Of a DNA stretch of 64,000 bases, positions 35,801-47,405 are shown piece by piece. The DNA is taken from the NCBI GenBank assembly GCA_026261815.1, contig JAMPIT010000895.1:806001-870000 (forward strand), read 5' to 3'. Source of the DNA: Monarcha castaneiventris obscurior (Eukaryota > Chordata > Aves > Passeriformes > Monarchidae). Made by a program: the position numbers and the translations under genes. The notes beneath the pieces were generated by a model. It did no database searches. It saw nothing but the letters and a program-made list of their open reading frames with translations, and had not been told where the DNA came from. Each line of letters begins with the position of its first letter. Within the stretch, counting starts at the first letter, position 1.

Positions 35801-38514
35801 GAGGGCCGCGGCCGGGAGGAGCTCGGGGCCCGGGGAGCCGTGAGGGGAGCGCCGTGCGAGCCCCGCTCCCGAGGGCCGGGGCGTGGCCGGCGGCGGGCAC
35901 GGTTAACGCTGCCTTCCCCTCCGTCAGACGGAACTCTGGAGCCGCCAGCTTTCACCGAGGGAGCAGGAGGGGGAAAGTTAATTAAAAACTTCTCCGCCTG
36001 ATGCGTGCAGAGCGGTGCGGTGCAGCCCGTTCCGGCTGGTCTGCGGTGCTCCCGGTGGGCTGCGCACAGCCGGGGCTGGCACTGCTGCAGAGACGGGGCT
36101 GGCGGGGGTGGGCGCTCCCCGGAGCGAAGCAGTCCCGGTCTCAACACGGACGAGACGGCAAAACGAAGGCGACAGGCATTAAAGGGACACTGAAGTAGCC
36201 AGGCACACGTATAAATCCCTTTCCTTACGTCGTTATCGGCACTTCTGGTGTCTATTTCAGCTGCTAGAGTCTGCAGCCCTTGATCCTGATGCTCGCATCT
36301 AACACTCTTTATGCAACGTGGATTGAGCTCCTGGTTCTCCAGTGGTCTCAGTGTTTAAAGCCTCTATGGCAACATCAAAGGATGAGTAATATGGCATTTA
36401 ACTCAATGTTGTGTTTTGTCTATAGGTGCAAACTGGGAGGTGAGAATAATTTTGCCAGAGTGACTTCTAGGCAGTCACAAACTCTCCCCATGGTGAAACA
36501 AGTGTGTTTAGAGCTTCAAAAGTTGTTTTATATAAAGCTGTGTCTCTGGCACTGTCTCTCTTGATTCTCTAAACAAGGAATTACATGAGGAAATGGAAAT
36601 GACAGTTTTCCCTTAGTGTTCTGAGGCACACTTGGTTTTCCTCTGTTAGCAGAGCAAGTTTATCTGTATTCCAGTCTGGTCAAAATCATCTTTCTCCATC
36701 TGAAAAAATAAAAACATAACTCACAGGAAATAACATCAGACTACAACCGTAGGGTACAAATTTGCTACAGTCAAGAATGTTAAAACTCCTTATCACCTTG
36801 TAAGTTTCAACTGCAATTCAAACCCTGGATGCTCTTTTAAACCTTAATTTTTCAATTTTTTAAATTTTAATTTTTCAATTCCTTTTAAATATTAACCAAG
36901 TCTGAACGAAATATTTCCAAATTGCATCATTGAAGTTTTCAGGAAAAAAAGAATGGATGCTTGTACAGACAGGGGGAACCTCAGAAGAGTCAGCCTCTCC
37001 CACTCTCTCCATCAGAATGAATTTGTATGTCTCCTCAAATTTGGGAAAAACCACAGAGGATGAAGCAGGAGTGTGAAAAAAATTAAATGTATTGTAAAAT
37101 ATAAAATAAAAAAATATATGATAATACAATAAAATTAATTGTAAAGGGAATGAGAAGAAAAGGGTGGCGAAGATGGCAAAGGGGCCATCTGCTGCCTTGG
37201 AGCTGTTTGTCCCCTGTCTTGTGTTCTTCCCTGCCACCTATTCAAGCATTTCTGTATCACTTATCACAAAGATCTAAATACATTTAGGCTCCGCTGGCAG
37301 CACTGCATGATTTCTGTCATTTACTTTTTCCCACTTTGTGTTCCAAAGACATAGGAAATAAGATTGCTTGGCTTTTAAATAACCTTGTCAAAGGTGTTTG
37401 AAGTCATATATTAGCAGATCTGAATCTGGAATGAAAGAATTTATGGCCAATGCACTCTTTTAAGTTGTATATCTGTTTATCTGATCCTCACTTACAAGTG
37501 CCTCTAATTAAGCTATAAACTCCTAGTTTCTACTTAACCATATGGGTAGCCTGGGAAGTTTGCTACAGTGATGTAATTTACCTATTCTACAGCTGTGTCT
37601 GCAATGCAAATCTAGCATGGCTGGTTTAAAAGTGTTAGAACCTCCTCTGTTTTTCACAACATGGACGGAAATAGGGCATGTCCAAGTTACCAACTGTAAT
37701 CCTGAAACAGTACAGACAGTTTTCTCTTTGGACCTACAGGACTTTGTGTCTGAGAGAAAGCACACCGACTGCAAACAGCAGGAAAGATAAAAAATTACAA
37801 CCTGAAAATGCAATTACTGAGGAAGGGACAATAATATTTACATCAATTTTTTTTCACTTTCTGTGGGAACTACTTGGCTGTCCTGTGTTTTTGTTGCATT
37901 CTATCCTCAGGTACTGTTCACAGGTTTTAATTGCATGCACTTTTCCTTCACTTGAAGTATGGATAATTCGAGGATGGGATCTTGTCTGCCACTGGAGTAG
38001 GTTGCAAAAGGGTATAAGGAAAGCTTACACATGAAAAAGGCCCAGAATTACAGTATCTATTTGTACATCTTAAACTTCCATTTAATATTTCAAAAATATC
38101 TATGCAAGAAAAAATATAAACTGCTGATGAGCAAGTTTAAAAGGGGCTTGAGTCCCACTGTTGGTACTGTAACATAGAACAAACCCCAAATTCCACGAGA
38201 CTGTTGCCCATTTTATGAAAAATGTTTTCTAAAATATGTTCTATATTTAGAATTTTTCTGTAGAAACTACTGCTGACAGTTATCATTAATTTCATGCAAG
38301 GAATGCAATTTTTGGCCCACTTTTATGCAGGAGGTTAAAATTTAGAAATGTGAAGTATGAGAAATTTTTCTGTGATTTTGAAGTAGGAGGAAAGTCTCTG
38401 TACAGATTCATGCAGGTACCCTGGAAGGAAATGCCTACAGCAATCCATCTGACCTTCTTTTCCAGTCATACCTCTTCCAGTGAATACTTTAAATATTTCT
38501 TATTATCTTTAAAG

Positions 38515-38569
38515 TATCCCATGTTTACATATGGAAACCATACATACAGAGTTGCAGCTGCAATTGCAG
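38515..38569 (+). other. Candidate short exon (55 nt)
   Basis: An acceptor-like ttattatctttaaag precedes 55 open bases that end GCAATTGCAG|GTAAGC, a strong donor. The frame reads YPMFTYGNHTYRVAAAIA. The surrounding frame stays open for 113 codons, so openness alone is weak evidence. The frame then runs into a CR1-like tail. Confidence 0.2.
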
Positions 38570-38624
38570 GTAAGCAAACAAGAGTAGCTCCTTGTGTAAC
38601 AAACATGGAATCTAGCACTGATGT

Positions 38625-38702
38625 AGCTTTGAGGATGGCCTGGAAGAGATGGCTGGACCAGACAGCTCTCACAGGAACCTTCCAACCCTGATCCTGTGAT
38701 CC
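38625..38702 (+). mobile_element. Possible CR1 3' tail, degenerate
   Basis: The stretch from gatggcctggaagagatgg through ggctggaccagacagctctc and aggaaccttccaaccctgat to cctgtgatcc follows the order of CR1 3' end landmarks (gctggactagatgacct, ggtccct tccaaccc, attctgtgattc). It would be an old plus-strand copy. It also overlaps the tail of a plus-strand open frame, which weakens any coding claim there. Confidence 0.55.
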
Positions 38703-41159
38703 AGAGCTGTTGGATTCAGCCAATACAGGTGACTCAGGTCTGATTATGTTATCTAATTACTAGAGTGCTGTAAATATGGGGAACAGAAAAAGGCCATGCC
38801 TGGAGATGGAGAGTTTTGAGTGAAACATAGTAGTCTTTACACTGACTTTAGGCCACCCCACAGATGTCTGTGACAGGTTTACTGTGTATTAAAACAAAAT
38901 TTTTGTTAGACTGGGGGCAAGATTCGAATTTTGTGCAAGGTCCAGTTGTACTGTTTTGTTTTGGTTTAGCTTTATTCTGAGGTGTGAAGCATAGACCAGC
39001 CTCATTTGGGGATTTTGGGAGAGAAGCAGTGCTTTAATTTCTAATGCTTGCTTTCTATAGCGCTGTACATTGGATTTTTCCTTTCTGTTTTCATTACTTA
39101 GTCTTTCTTCAGGAAGGGACCCCATGATGGATACACTGGCCATTCTTTTCCTGTATGTGCCTCTAAGCAGCAGTGGGAACGCTTCAGTTTCCCTGTTTGC
39201 ACACAGGGAATAAAACTGTCTTACACCACATGGGTCATATAAGGCTTAGTTAATCTTTATGCAGCACTTGAGTTTTTCAGACAGAGAGTTGTATGGAAGC
39301 ACATCAATTATTAATATTAACAAGAGCAGCTTGTTAAAATTCCGTGTTAGGTGTTTTGGTGTTTTTGGGACATGTTTACTGGAATCAAGTGATGTGGACT
39401 GGCCAAAGCAATTAGGCATAAGCTTTCAAATGCTGATCTTATAAAGCCAGCTCTTTTCTTTGGCTTGTATGCAGTAATATGTTCTTTATCAGTTGTATAG
39501 AATTGGATTTTAAAAAACCCCAGTCTTAATTATGAGTTTTCAAACTGTCATTAAGAGGGTTGTTTTCCCCTTAACCTTGGAAGGTGCACCAGTTTTGTCT
39601 TCTGTATCTGTGTGAACCTAAGTATCTACATCAAACCTTCTCTGCGTGCTATATGGTTTTTCAGGGTAATTGGAAACCTGGTCACTGGTGAGTCAAAGCA
39701 GGGATAGACTGAGGAATACTATGAGTCCCATCACGGTGTCCAGGTTTGATTTCTTTTCCCATGAAACCTGGGTGTTGCTTGCAAGGAGGGAGCGAATTGC
39801 ATCCTGCCACAGGGTCAGGACAAAGCTGGAGTGCATGCTTGCATTTTGGAGAGGGAATGACTTCTCAGGCTTTCCAGTTCAAGTATTGTTCCAGTTTACT
39901 GTATCTCCTTTTTTGATTTATTTTTGCAATAGTCCTTCATTTTTGTATAAGATCCCTCCTGCTGATTTTTGTCTGTTTTGTTTGTTTTGGCCTTATCCTA
40001 TGGCTCCATAACTTTTTCAACTGTATGGTCTTGCCTAATCTCTGTTTAAAAGTCAACTGAATCCTTGCATGGCAGGCTAAAAAAACGTTTCTTCTGGATT
40101 TCTTTCACAGGCACCTTCCCTGGATATTTAACTCTTTATGTCCTTCCCGGGCTAAACTGTTATCCTTGTATGAAGGCGTCATGCCCTGCCTTTGATCACA
40201 GACTATTCCATTGGAACAGGCTATTCTTCTAGCCTAGTTATTTCCAGTGGGTTGGGATAAAATGGGCAATTTGATTGAGATGAAAAAAGCAACATTTAGT
40301 TAACAATACATATAAGTAATGCTAGTCCTGTTTCCAAGATCTGCTGCAATGCCTTGTGCTCCCTTCTGCTAGAACTGGAGTCAGTCGTGTGAGCTGCAGT
40401 GGCATTTGGAGCAGCTCTTGGAAAACATCCCAACATTTCTGTAACTATTCCAGCCATGGATGATTGTACTCTGCCTTCTGAGTGGTCTCAGATGAATCTG
40501 GTTGCATTCAAGATACAATGGCAGGATTCCCTGCATTTCTCTAGTTCCAAAAGAATACTCAGAAACCCAGTGGTTCTTTGCATATCTATTTCCCAGTCCC
40601 ACCATTCTCCTACCTGCATGAGACTACAATGATTTTTCACAGCGTTTTCACCAAGACTGTGTGGCTGTTTCATTGCATGGAGGTGTTTCTGTTTGAACAG
40701 GAGACACCAAGGTTGAACAACCTTCTCTTGTCCCCTCTTTGAGAGATGAAATGTCTTCGAGAGCATGTCTGACCCCCATCCAGTAAGACATTTGATTCTT
40801 AAGATTGATCCAGTTTTGTAAGTGCTACACAGAAAAAAACCAAAACCCCTTCATAGAAGGCAATAAATATTATTTTGGATAAATAACCTAATTATTTTAA
40901 GTATCTTTTGTGCTTAGTAAATTCAATTTGCTTAAAAATGGCACTTTGGGAAGCCAGGGTGTTAGAAGTTAAGGATAATATGCCACACTATTTGTCCTTT
41001 TCCTTCTCTATAAAGGTAAAAGTGTAAATCTCGACCCTAACTTGATTAGCTTTTGTTTCACTGTGTTACAGTTTTAACATTTTAAAACATATTTTGTTAT
41101 TTAACTATGCAGAGATCTTAATCTTTTACTTAAATGTAAATTGCAAAGTACAATCGCCC

Positions 41160-41420
41160 AACAAATTGATTGAATGCCATTGATTTTTCATCAAATAATT
41201 GTGGCAAATCTTGTAATCAATTATTCATCATTCTTAGAAAAGAATAGATGACATGAAGAATAAGCTGTAATTAAGATAAAACACTACTGGATTCTGTACC
41301 GATAATTTCTTTTGAAATTACAATTCTTGCAATTAAATCAAATTGAAATTAAAATGTGAGTAGCCTGATTGAGGCACTGAGTAATGATTGTATAAAAGTG
41401 TAATCTGAAAGAGCCTATTC
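41160..41420. promoter_or_regulatory. Homeodomain-motif-dense AT block, candidate conserved enhancer
   Basis: About 260 bases packed with TAAT/ATTA-type cores (attgattgaatgccattg, aataattgtgg, gtaatcaattattcatc, gtaattaag, gcaattaaatc). There is no simple-repeat structure and there are no long open frames. Such complex AT-rich sequence is typical of deeply conserved non-coding elements near developmental genes. This is inferred from appearance only, since conservation cannot be tested here. Confidence 0.35.
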
Positions 41421-43695
41421 ATGTGTGGGGACAGAGATGACATTTGATGCCCAAAATGTTTTCTATTTTCCCCATGCACTACCCTGTCTAATGCAAGCAT
41501 GCTGTAATTATTATAGATTTTAGTTTCCTCCTCACATTATTATGTGAGCAATGCAACAGTTACAAAACATAAAGCACATTCTTAAAAACAAATTAAACAT
41601 TTAATTCCTGTGCTAAATTTATCTTTAGCCTAACACAAAACAATTTGTGGTTTTCTTACTAAGTGCCAAAAATGAACATGGATTTGCATTGCTGTAAGAA
41701 TTTAGTTTTACAAGTCTTACGGACTTTTAAATTTACTAATTGATTTGTTATTTCCGTGAATACAGGATCTGACTTGCTGGACATTTAAATCAATGGAAAG
41801 TACCCTTCTGTCCTCAGTCATATACCATACCTAGAAAAAGATTCTCTAAGAAACAATAAAAACCTCAACATTAGTCTTAACCATAACCACTGTTAATGAA
41901 ATAACTAGTCAGCTAGACTCAGGTAGAAGTGAAGTCTGATCCTGACAGTAGTCCCCAGCATATTTCAATACTTTCTTCAAGTATTCTGCATTTTTTGACC
42001 ATCGTGCTAAAAGTGAAAAGAATGAAATTGTCTTCCACCCAAAGAAGTAAACTGGAAGGTCACTAATGTACCAGATTATGTTTATTTTTCAAATTAAAAG
42101 AGAAATACTTCAGAAAGACTGATTAAGTTGGGCTATTTTTTTACACCAGAGATGAACTGTTCTCTGGATGTAATCATTATTCAAGCTATGTAACTGAATG
42201 CAGCTATTAGTTGCAAATAATAACCTCACATGACATTGTTTTGATGCTGATAGGACGAGTGCAGTAATACACAGAGCACAAATATTTAGGTAGATTTGAA
42301 ATTTGTGTACTGGGAATATGCTTTCTGTTACGATTAGGACAATGATTTAGGTATGAGCTGTCTCACAGTTTTTAAGGTCTTTTTCAACAACATGCATTAT
42401 AACAACCAGTTCAGAGCCCTAAATGCAGTTTGCAGGTAACATACATGCACATGGACAAAAGTATTCCATTGCCTAAATGGCCATTGATTTGGAAAATGAA
42501 AAAGATAAACAGAATTCAATCAAATTTAAATAGCATTTTAGCTAGACCTGTGCAGTGAGGCAGAAATGGTAATGTCATCAGAACTATTTCTTTTCTCTCT
42601 CCTCTCTGTTAGACAAAATGCATTTTATTGTGTCTTTAAGTATCAACAAATTAATTATTTTCAAAATTTGTTGAAGGTTACTTTGAAAAATAAGTGTGAA
42701 AAAAATAGATCTCAAACAAAATAAAAAATCCTCAGATTTATATTATTGAAAGCATGGAAAAAATCTGCTTTCTGTGTTTTAAATGCATACCTTGTTTTCA
42801 GTATTTAATGTTCTTTATTCAAATTAGTTGTATTCCCATGTATCCGGCAGTATTACATTTTTTCTATTTACTTACTGATGAAGACACTATGCTGCCAATG
42901 TGTATATTGACAAATTTAGGGTTCTGCTTCCTTTAGCAATTTGAAATTACTTTGAAATGCATTTTTGGAAAACATTTGAGTTCTAAAACTTGGTAACATG
43001 GGAGTTCACAGAAACATAAAAGCTGCAAGTAAATTAATCAAAGGATGCACTTTGGAGATGGTTAAGAGCCAGAAATCCAGCAGAAGGGAAAGAGTGTAAA
43101 TGAGTGGGCAGCATTTCTGAAAATCAGAAATGTTTGCAGAATTTGAATGCTTGTTGTTTTTTCCCACAGTTTTTGATAATTAAGCATCAATCTGTGTTTC
43201 AGGTTTTTTCTTTTCCATGGAGTGTCACAATTTGCTATAGCCGTGACAGCTCCCTTTAACACTAAGTCTCTGTCTAGATCCAGTCAGAGGGGAGTGTTGC
43301 CAAATTTTTGCACTTTTTCATTCTCCATCCTGTAAGGTTCATTGTATATAAGTTGCCTTTCTGAGGTGTCAACAATTAAGTAAGCTGAAGTACTGGATAT
43401 AAAACGGCATCCTTGTTCATTTGGAGATGTCATTTTCCCAGGCTCTGCCTATCTATCTGTCGAGGTTGACGTGAAAATATGTCAAGCCACCTGATCTAGC
43501 AGTTAAATATGCCTTATATTTCTTTGCTTGCCTTTTACATAGTAAAGTGTGATATAATGGAAACTCCAGAAAGTCAAAACAAAGGAGTCAGCAAAGCAGG
43601 ATTTGGCAAACTCACACTGAATTACTTGGCCAGTTCATGCTAATTAGGAAGAAAATTTCTTGGAACAGAAAGAGACTGACTGTACTCTTCAGATT

Positions 43696-43941
43696 ATAGA
43701 ATCATAGCATGGTTTGGGTTGGAAGGGACCTCAAAGGCATCCAGTTCCACTCCCCTACTATGGGCAGGGACACATCCCACTAGATCACGTTGCTCAATGC
43801 CCCATCTAACCTGGCCTTGAACACTTACAGGGATGGGGCATCCACAATTTCTCTGGGCAACCTGTGCCTCACCACCCGCACTGTGGAGAAGTTCTTGCAT
43901 ATATCCAACCTAAATTTCCCCTCTTTCAGTTTGAACCCAAA
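43696..43941 (-). mobile_element. CR1 LINE 3' fragment (inverted)
   Basis: The plus strand begins with an imperfect copy of the inverted CR1 terminus (atcatagcatggtttgggtt...). It continues through the standard CR1 3' segment: groups resembling ccatctaacctggccttgaacac, gatggggcatcc and the ctctttcagtttgaaccc stretch. This makes it about 245 bases of a minus-strand CR1. Open frames across it are decayed ORF2 and have no function of their own. Confidence 0.95.
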
Positions 43942-46290
43942 AGATTGTTTTGAGCTTCTGTGTAATACAGCATGATTTCATTCTGTACATTGTTTAATTG
44001 CATCAAAGGAAAGCACTGTTTTGCTTTTGAGCCAATGTGCTTAAAGTTGGGTACAAAAAAGACATAATAAAAATCTTTTGTAAAGTCTGTCAGCACATTT
44101 CCTTCATACTTAGAAATCAGTATTTTCTTGTGCCTGTTATCTCAGATCTCTTTCATTCTTCTCATTGAACTAATCTGAAAAATTTGCTCACCCACAAGGA
44201 TGCCTTACAAAGTCCCTATTCTTTGATCCAGTGGCAAAACTGTATCTTGAAATGTAATCAGTGGGATATCTGTCAGGATTAGTCAGTACTTGTCAAATCT
44301 ATGTCAAACCATGGCAAAATCTCACTGACCCCTAGCTCATGATTTATCAAAAGTAGCTAATATACAAAATTTCTAGTTGAAGAAATAAAAGAAGTCACTG
44401 GAAAGCAGCTTTAGACACAGTATCTCATCTCTCCTGCAAGTGTGGTTGAATATAATCAGCCTGACTGGGACTCTCAAGGGACAGGAGGAAAGAAATAGCA
44501 CCATCCTATTTTAGGGCTCAGTATTAAGAGCATGTGCCGCAAACACTGAGGTCCCAGGCGGGTGGGTGACAGGTTGTAGTCCTTGCATGCTTTGCAGTCC
44601 TCATGTAGCTGCCTCTGCCGTGTCCCTAGCAGCCACAGGGAAGACAGCAGGGCTGCTGGGGACAGCCAGCAGAACTCCTTCCCACTTGTGCATGAGCAGG
44701 CAACATTTTCTGTAGGAATGTGGAAGAAGGAGAATTTCAAATTAACCCCCCAGGAGAGAAGAAAAACAGGGTGTCAGGAAAAGACCCAGCAGTTCAGTAG
44801 GACTGGGGGCCTTGCTGTCCACTCCCTCCTCATCTTGCTATCTCAGAAGAAGACATCTCCCTCTTCAGGACAGGGAGGATGGGAAGGGGCTAAATCCTCC
44901 CTAGACTGACCCCATGAGATGTGGAGCCTGCAGTGCTGCAAAAGGAGCAGGGGTGATGCTAGGTCAAGAAACAGATGTGAGTCTGGGGGCTAAACTGATC
45001 TATAACTGGAGTGTGCCTGCTTTTGCTCTCTGGGTTGAGCTGCTTGGAAATTTAAGTTGTAGATGTGGGGATGAATGTCCCTGAATTTGTATGGAAGTGA
45101 GGGACACATAACGCCCAAACAAAACCATAGTGAGCTGACTACAGCTGTGGCTCCCAAGTGGGAGTCTTGTAAAGAACTTCCAAAAGTACTTCTCAATATT
45201 CTCAGTATTTTAGATCTGGCAGTCCTGTAAACACTAGATGGATATCTGGCAAGGAAAGATATGGTCTAAAAATAAGAACTAAACTTTCTAATGAAAAATG
45301 AAAGCGTCAGAAAAAAAGCCTCCATGTATTTGGGAGATCTTCATACATTGGCCTAGGGTAAGAGTCATGACTTTTAAGTGCTTGAGGTTGACAGGAGTAG
45401 GCAAATACTGATTCTAAGCTCCAGGGTGTAATGTGACAGGCAAACGCTCCTTTGAGATCACTAGTACATGTCCTGGGGAAAGAAGCACATATCACACATC
45501 ACATATCTCACATATCACACTTGCTATAGTGTTTGGAGAGCAAGTGAGAACATCCACTAATTGTGCTTTCCTTCAGGTACCTGTAGGAATAGTGTTGGGG
45601 TTTGGTTTTTTTTTTTCACAGCTGGTTTCTATAGACAGGCCAGGCATTTAAAAATCTCTATGCAATCTCAATGCAGATGTAGTTCTGGGAGATATCACTG
45701 AACATACTTTTTTCCCCTGGTGTTTGAGTTGACTGGAAACATTATTTTCTTGCATTGCAAAACCCCCCACATTTAAATCCTTGTATGTGAGATGTATCAT
45801 ACACCATCTTCAAAATCACAAAGTTTGGGAGAGGAAGCTTAGTTGGAAGACATTCAGCTGAGAAATGTCTGCAATAAATTTTATTCTCATTTTTTTCTCA
45901 GTTTCTCCCTCTCTTCCAACGCATAGCTCTGATAAGAAAGCATAGGAGATATAATTACCCATTTTCTCTCCCCTTCCTACATTTATACTTACAAGAGCAG
46001 TACATTTTGGAAAGCCTGAAGTGTGGGAAAATAATAAAACATTACATCTGTTTAGCCAGAAAAAGACAATATTAAAAATCTCTGAATGTTCAGATGTATT
46101 CTCAGCCTGATCGAAAACAGAACAGAGAGGGAAAAAAATCACCAGAGTTTCATAAATTCTAGGTACAGCTTTGACAGGAAATGTAGTACAGGGGCCAGAT
46201 CATGTGCTTTGCATCACAGAGTCAGCAATTTCTGGCCATGGTATGGGCATATCTGTTCCTAAAGAGAAAGAGGCGTGCCTGGGATACTCT
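43942..46290. other. Non-coding DNA between two CR1 copies
   Basis: Contains the CACATATCA repeat at 45,486. A mildly GC-richer patch at 44,540-44,960 has overlapping short frames on both strands. No gene seen. Confidence 0.6.
45486..45520. repeat. CACATATCA-type imperfect tandem repeat
   Basis: About four degenerate units of cacatatcaca/cacatatctca in tandem over 35 bases. Confidence 0.85.
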
Positions 46291-46425
46291 TCATAGAATC
46301 ACAGAATGGTTTGGGTTGGAAAGGACCTTAAAGATCATTTAGTTCCAGCCCCACTGCCATGAGCAGACACACCACCCACTAGGCCAGGTTGCTCAAAACC
46401 TCATCCAACCTGGCCTTGAATACTG
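46291..46425 (-). mobile_element. CR1 LINE 3' fragment (inverted)
   Basis: The fragment opens with tcatagaatcacagaatggt followed by ttgggttggaaaggacc, the inverted CR1 3' end. It proceeds through gctcaaaacctcatccaacc and tggccttgaatac before the similarity stops. Only about 135 bases of the 3' end remain. It lies 2.6 kb from the preceding CR1 in the same orientation but differs in sequence, so the two look like independent insertions. Confidence 0.93.
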
Positions 46426-47349
46426 TTCTGGGGAGCTGATCCCCTGCCGGCCATTCTGATCTCTTGTGGCTTAAAAAAACCTGGAAGAACATTTTCACAA
46501 TTAAAAGCTATGCTGTTAAAAATCCAGGAGCACTCACCTCCTGGTTTCTGAGCAGCTCGAGCTGTTACTAGCTGATGTAAGGCTAAGCCTGTTGGTGTGT
46601 GGTCTGTGAATGCAGCCAAGGGTCTGGCCTGGCGTGTCTGACTGCTCTGAGTTACACCGGTGCATGCGGAGCAGCCCAAATCTGCTAGCAGAGCTGCAGT
46701 AAAGCTGGATCAGACCGCTCTGTGCCAGAGATTCCAACAGCAGGAGGTTAGAGCAACAAGGAGAAATAGCTTCCTCTGAGTGCATGTCCCCACCCGTAAT
46801 ACGACCACGAGTCAGTGTAGGTCCCTGAGCAGAGCTGCTCTGAGCTCTGGCTCCTGAAACACGGACACAGCCGCCTTTGTCGGAGCGTCGTGGTGCTGCA
46901 GTTACAAGAGCATCCTCTGTTAAAAGGAGTAATTTCCTCTCTGTTTTGGCTCCTGCGGCTCTTAAGAGTTAATGTCCTGGAATAAGATCAGTTTGAAAAA
47001 AGAACTTGATTGATGAGGGACTTGCACCTTTATGACCCAAAACCAAACCAGGGTTTGGTCTTTGGTCAAATGCTACATTTGTTATGGGAGATTTTTTGTC
47101 TGGTTTGACCTAACTCTACACTCCTCAGCTAACAAAGCAGTTCTAAAGCACAGTAGTGTATCAGCAAGTTCTCAGTTCCAAGCAACCTGAAAATAAGAGC
47201 TATATGTTGCAGTAAAATACCAGCATGAAATGTTCATTTTTTAAATACAGGCTCCAGGTCTTTTGTGTTCAATGTCAGAGGAAGATATATCATACTAGTA
47301 TAAGCCCTAACTATAAATCCTAACAGATTCATATTAGCTAGAAAGAAGG

Positions 47350-47405
47350 CAAAAAAAGACCCCAAACCAAAAGCAAAAGCAAAACCCCACAAAAAGCAAG
47401 AAACA
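47350..47405. repeat. A/C-rich low-complexity tract
   Basis: A7 and then ccccaaaccaaaagcaaaag, caaaaccccacaaaaagc. Low complexity with repeated AAAAGC units. Confidence 0.85.

Larger units (their letters stand above)
34690..36190. promoter_or_regulatory. Major CpG island, probable gene promoter (possibly bidirectional)
   Basis: About 1.5 kb of very GC-rich, CpG-dense sequence stands out sharply from AT-rich flanks on both sides. It is densest from about 34,905 to 36,170. Inside are an opposed pair of CCAAT boxes, consecutive GC boxes and a consensus splice donor on the minus strand. In vertebrates, islands of this size nearly always mark the 5' end of a gene, so I infer a constitutive or developmental promoter. 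Long open frames crossing it on both strands are a by-product of high GC, where stop codons are rare, and none resembles a known protein. The gene served is not identified. Confidence 0.9.
36200..43690. other. Non-coding DNA, no supported gene
   Basis: AT-rich sequence right of the island. It holds the candidate exon at 38,515, a possible CR1 tail at 38,625 and the TAAT-rich block at 41,160. From about 40,860 to 43,040 the sequence is markedly AT-rich and complex, without repeats. Confidence 0.6.

Noticed and set aside
35068..35985. 305-codon plus-strand open frame, and 225-204-codon minus-strand frames, across the CpG island
   Set aside because: Stops are rare in such GC-rich sequence. The peptides are A/R/G/P-rich and low in complexity, frames overlap on both strands, and no domain is visible.
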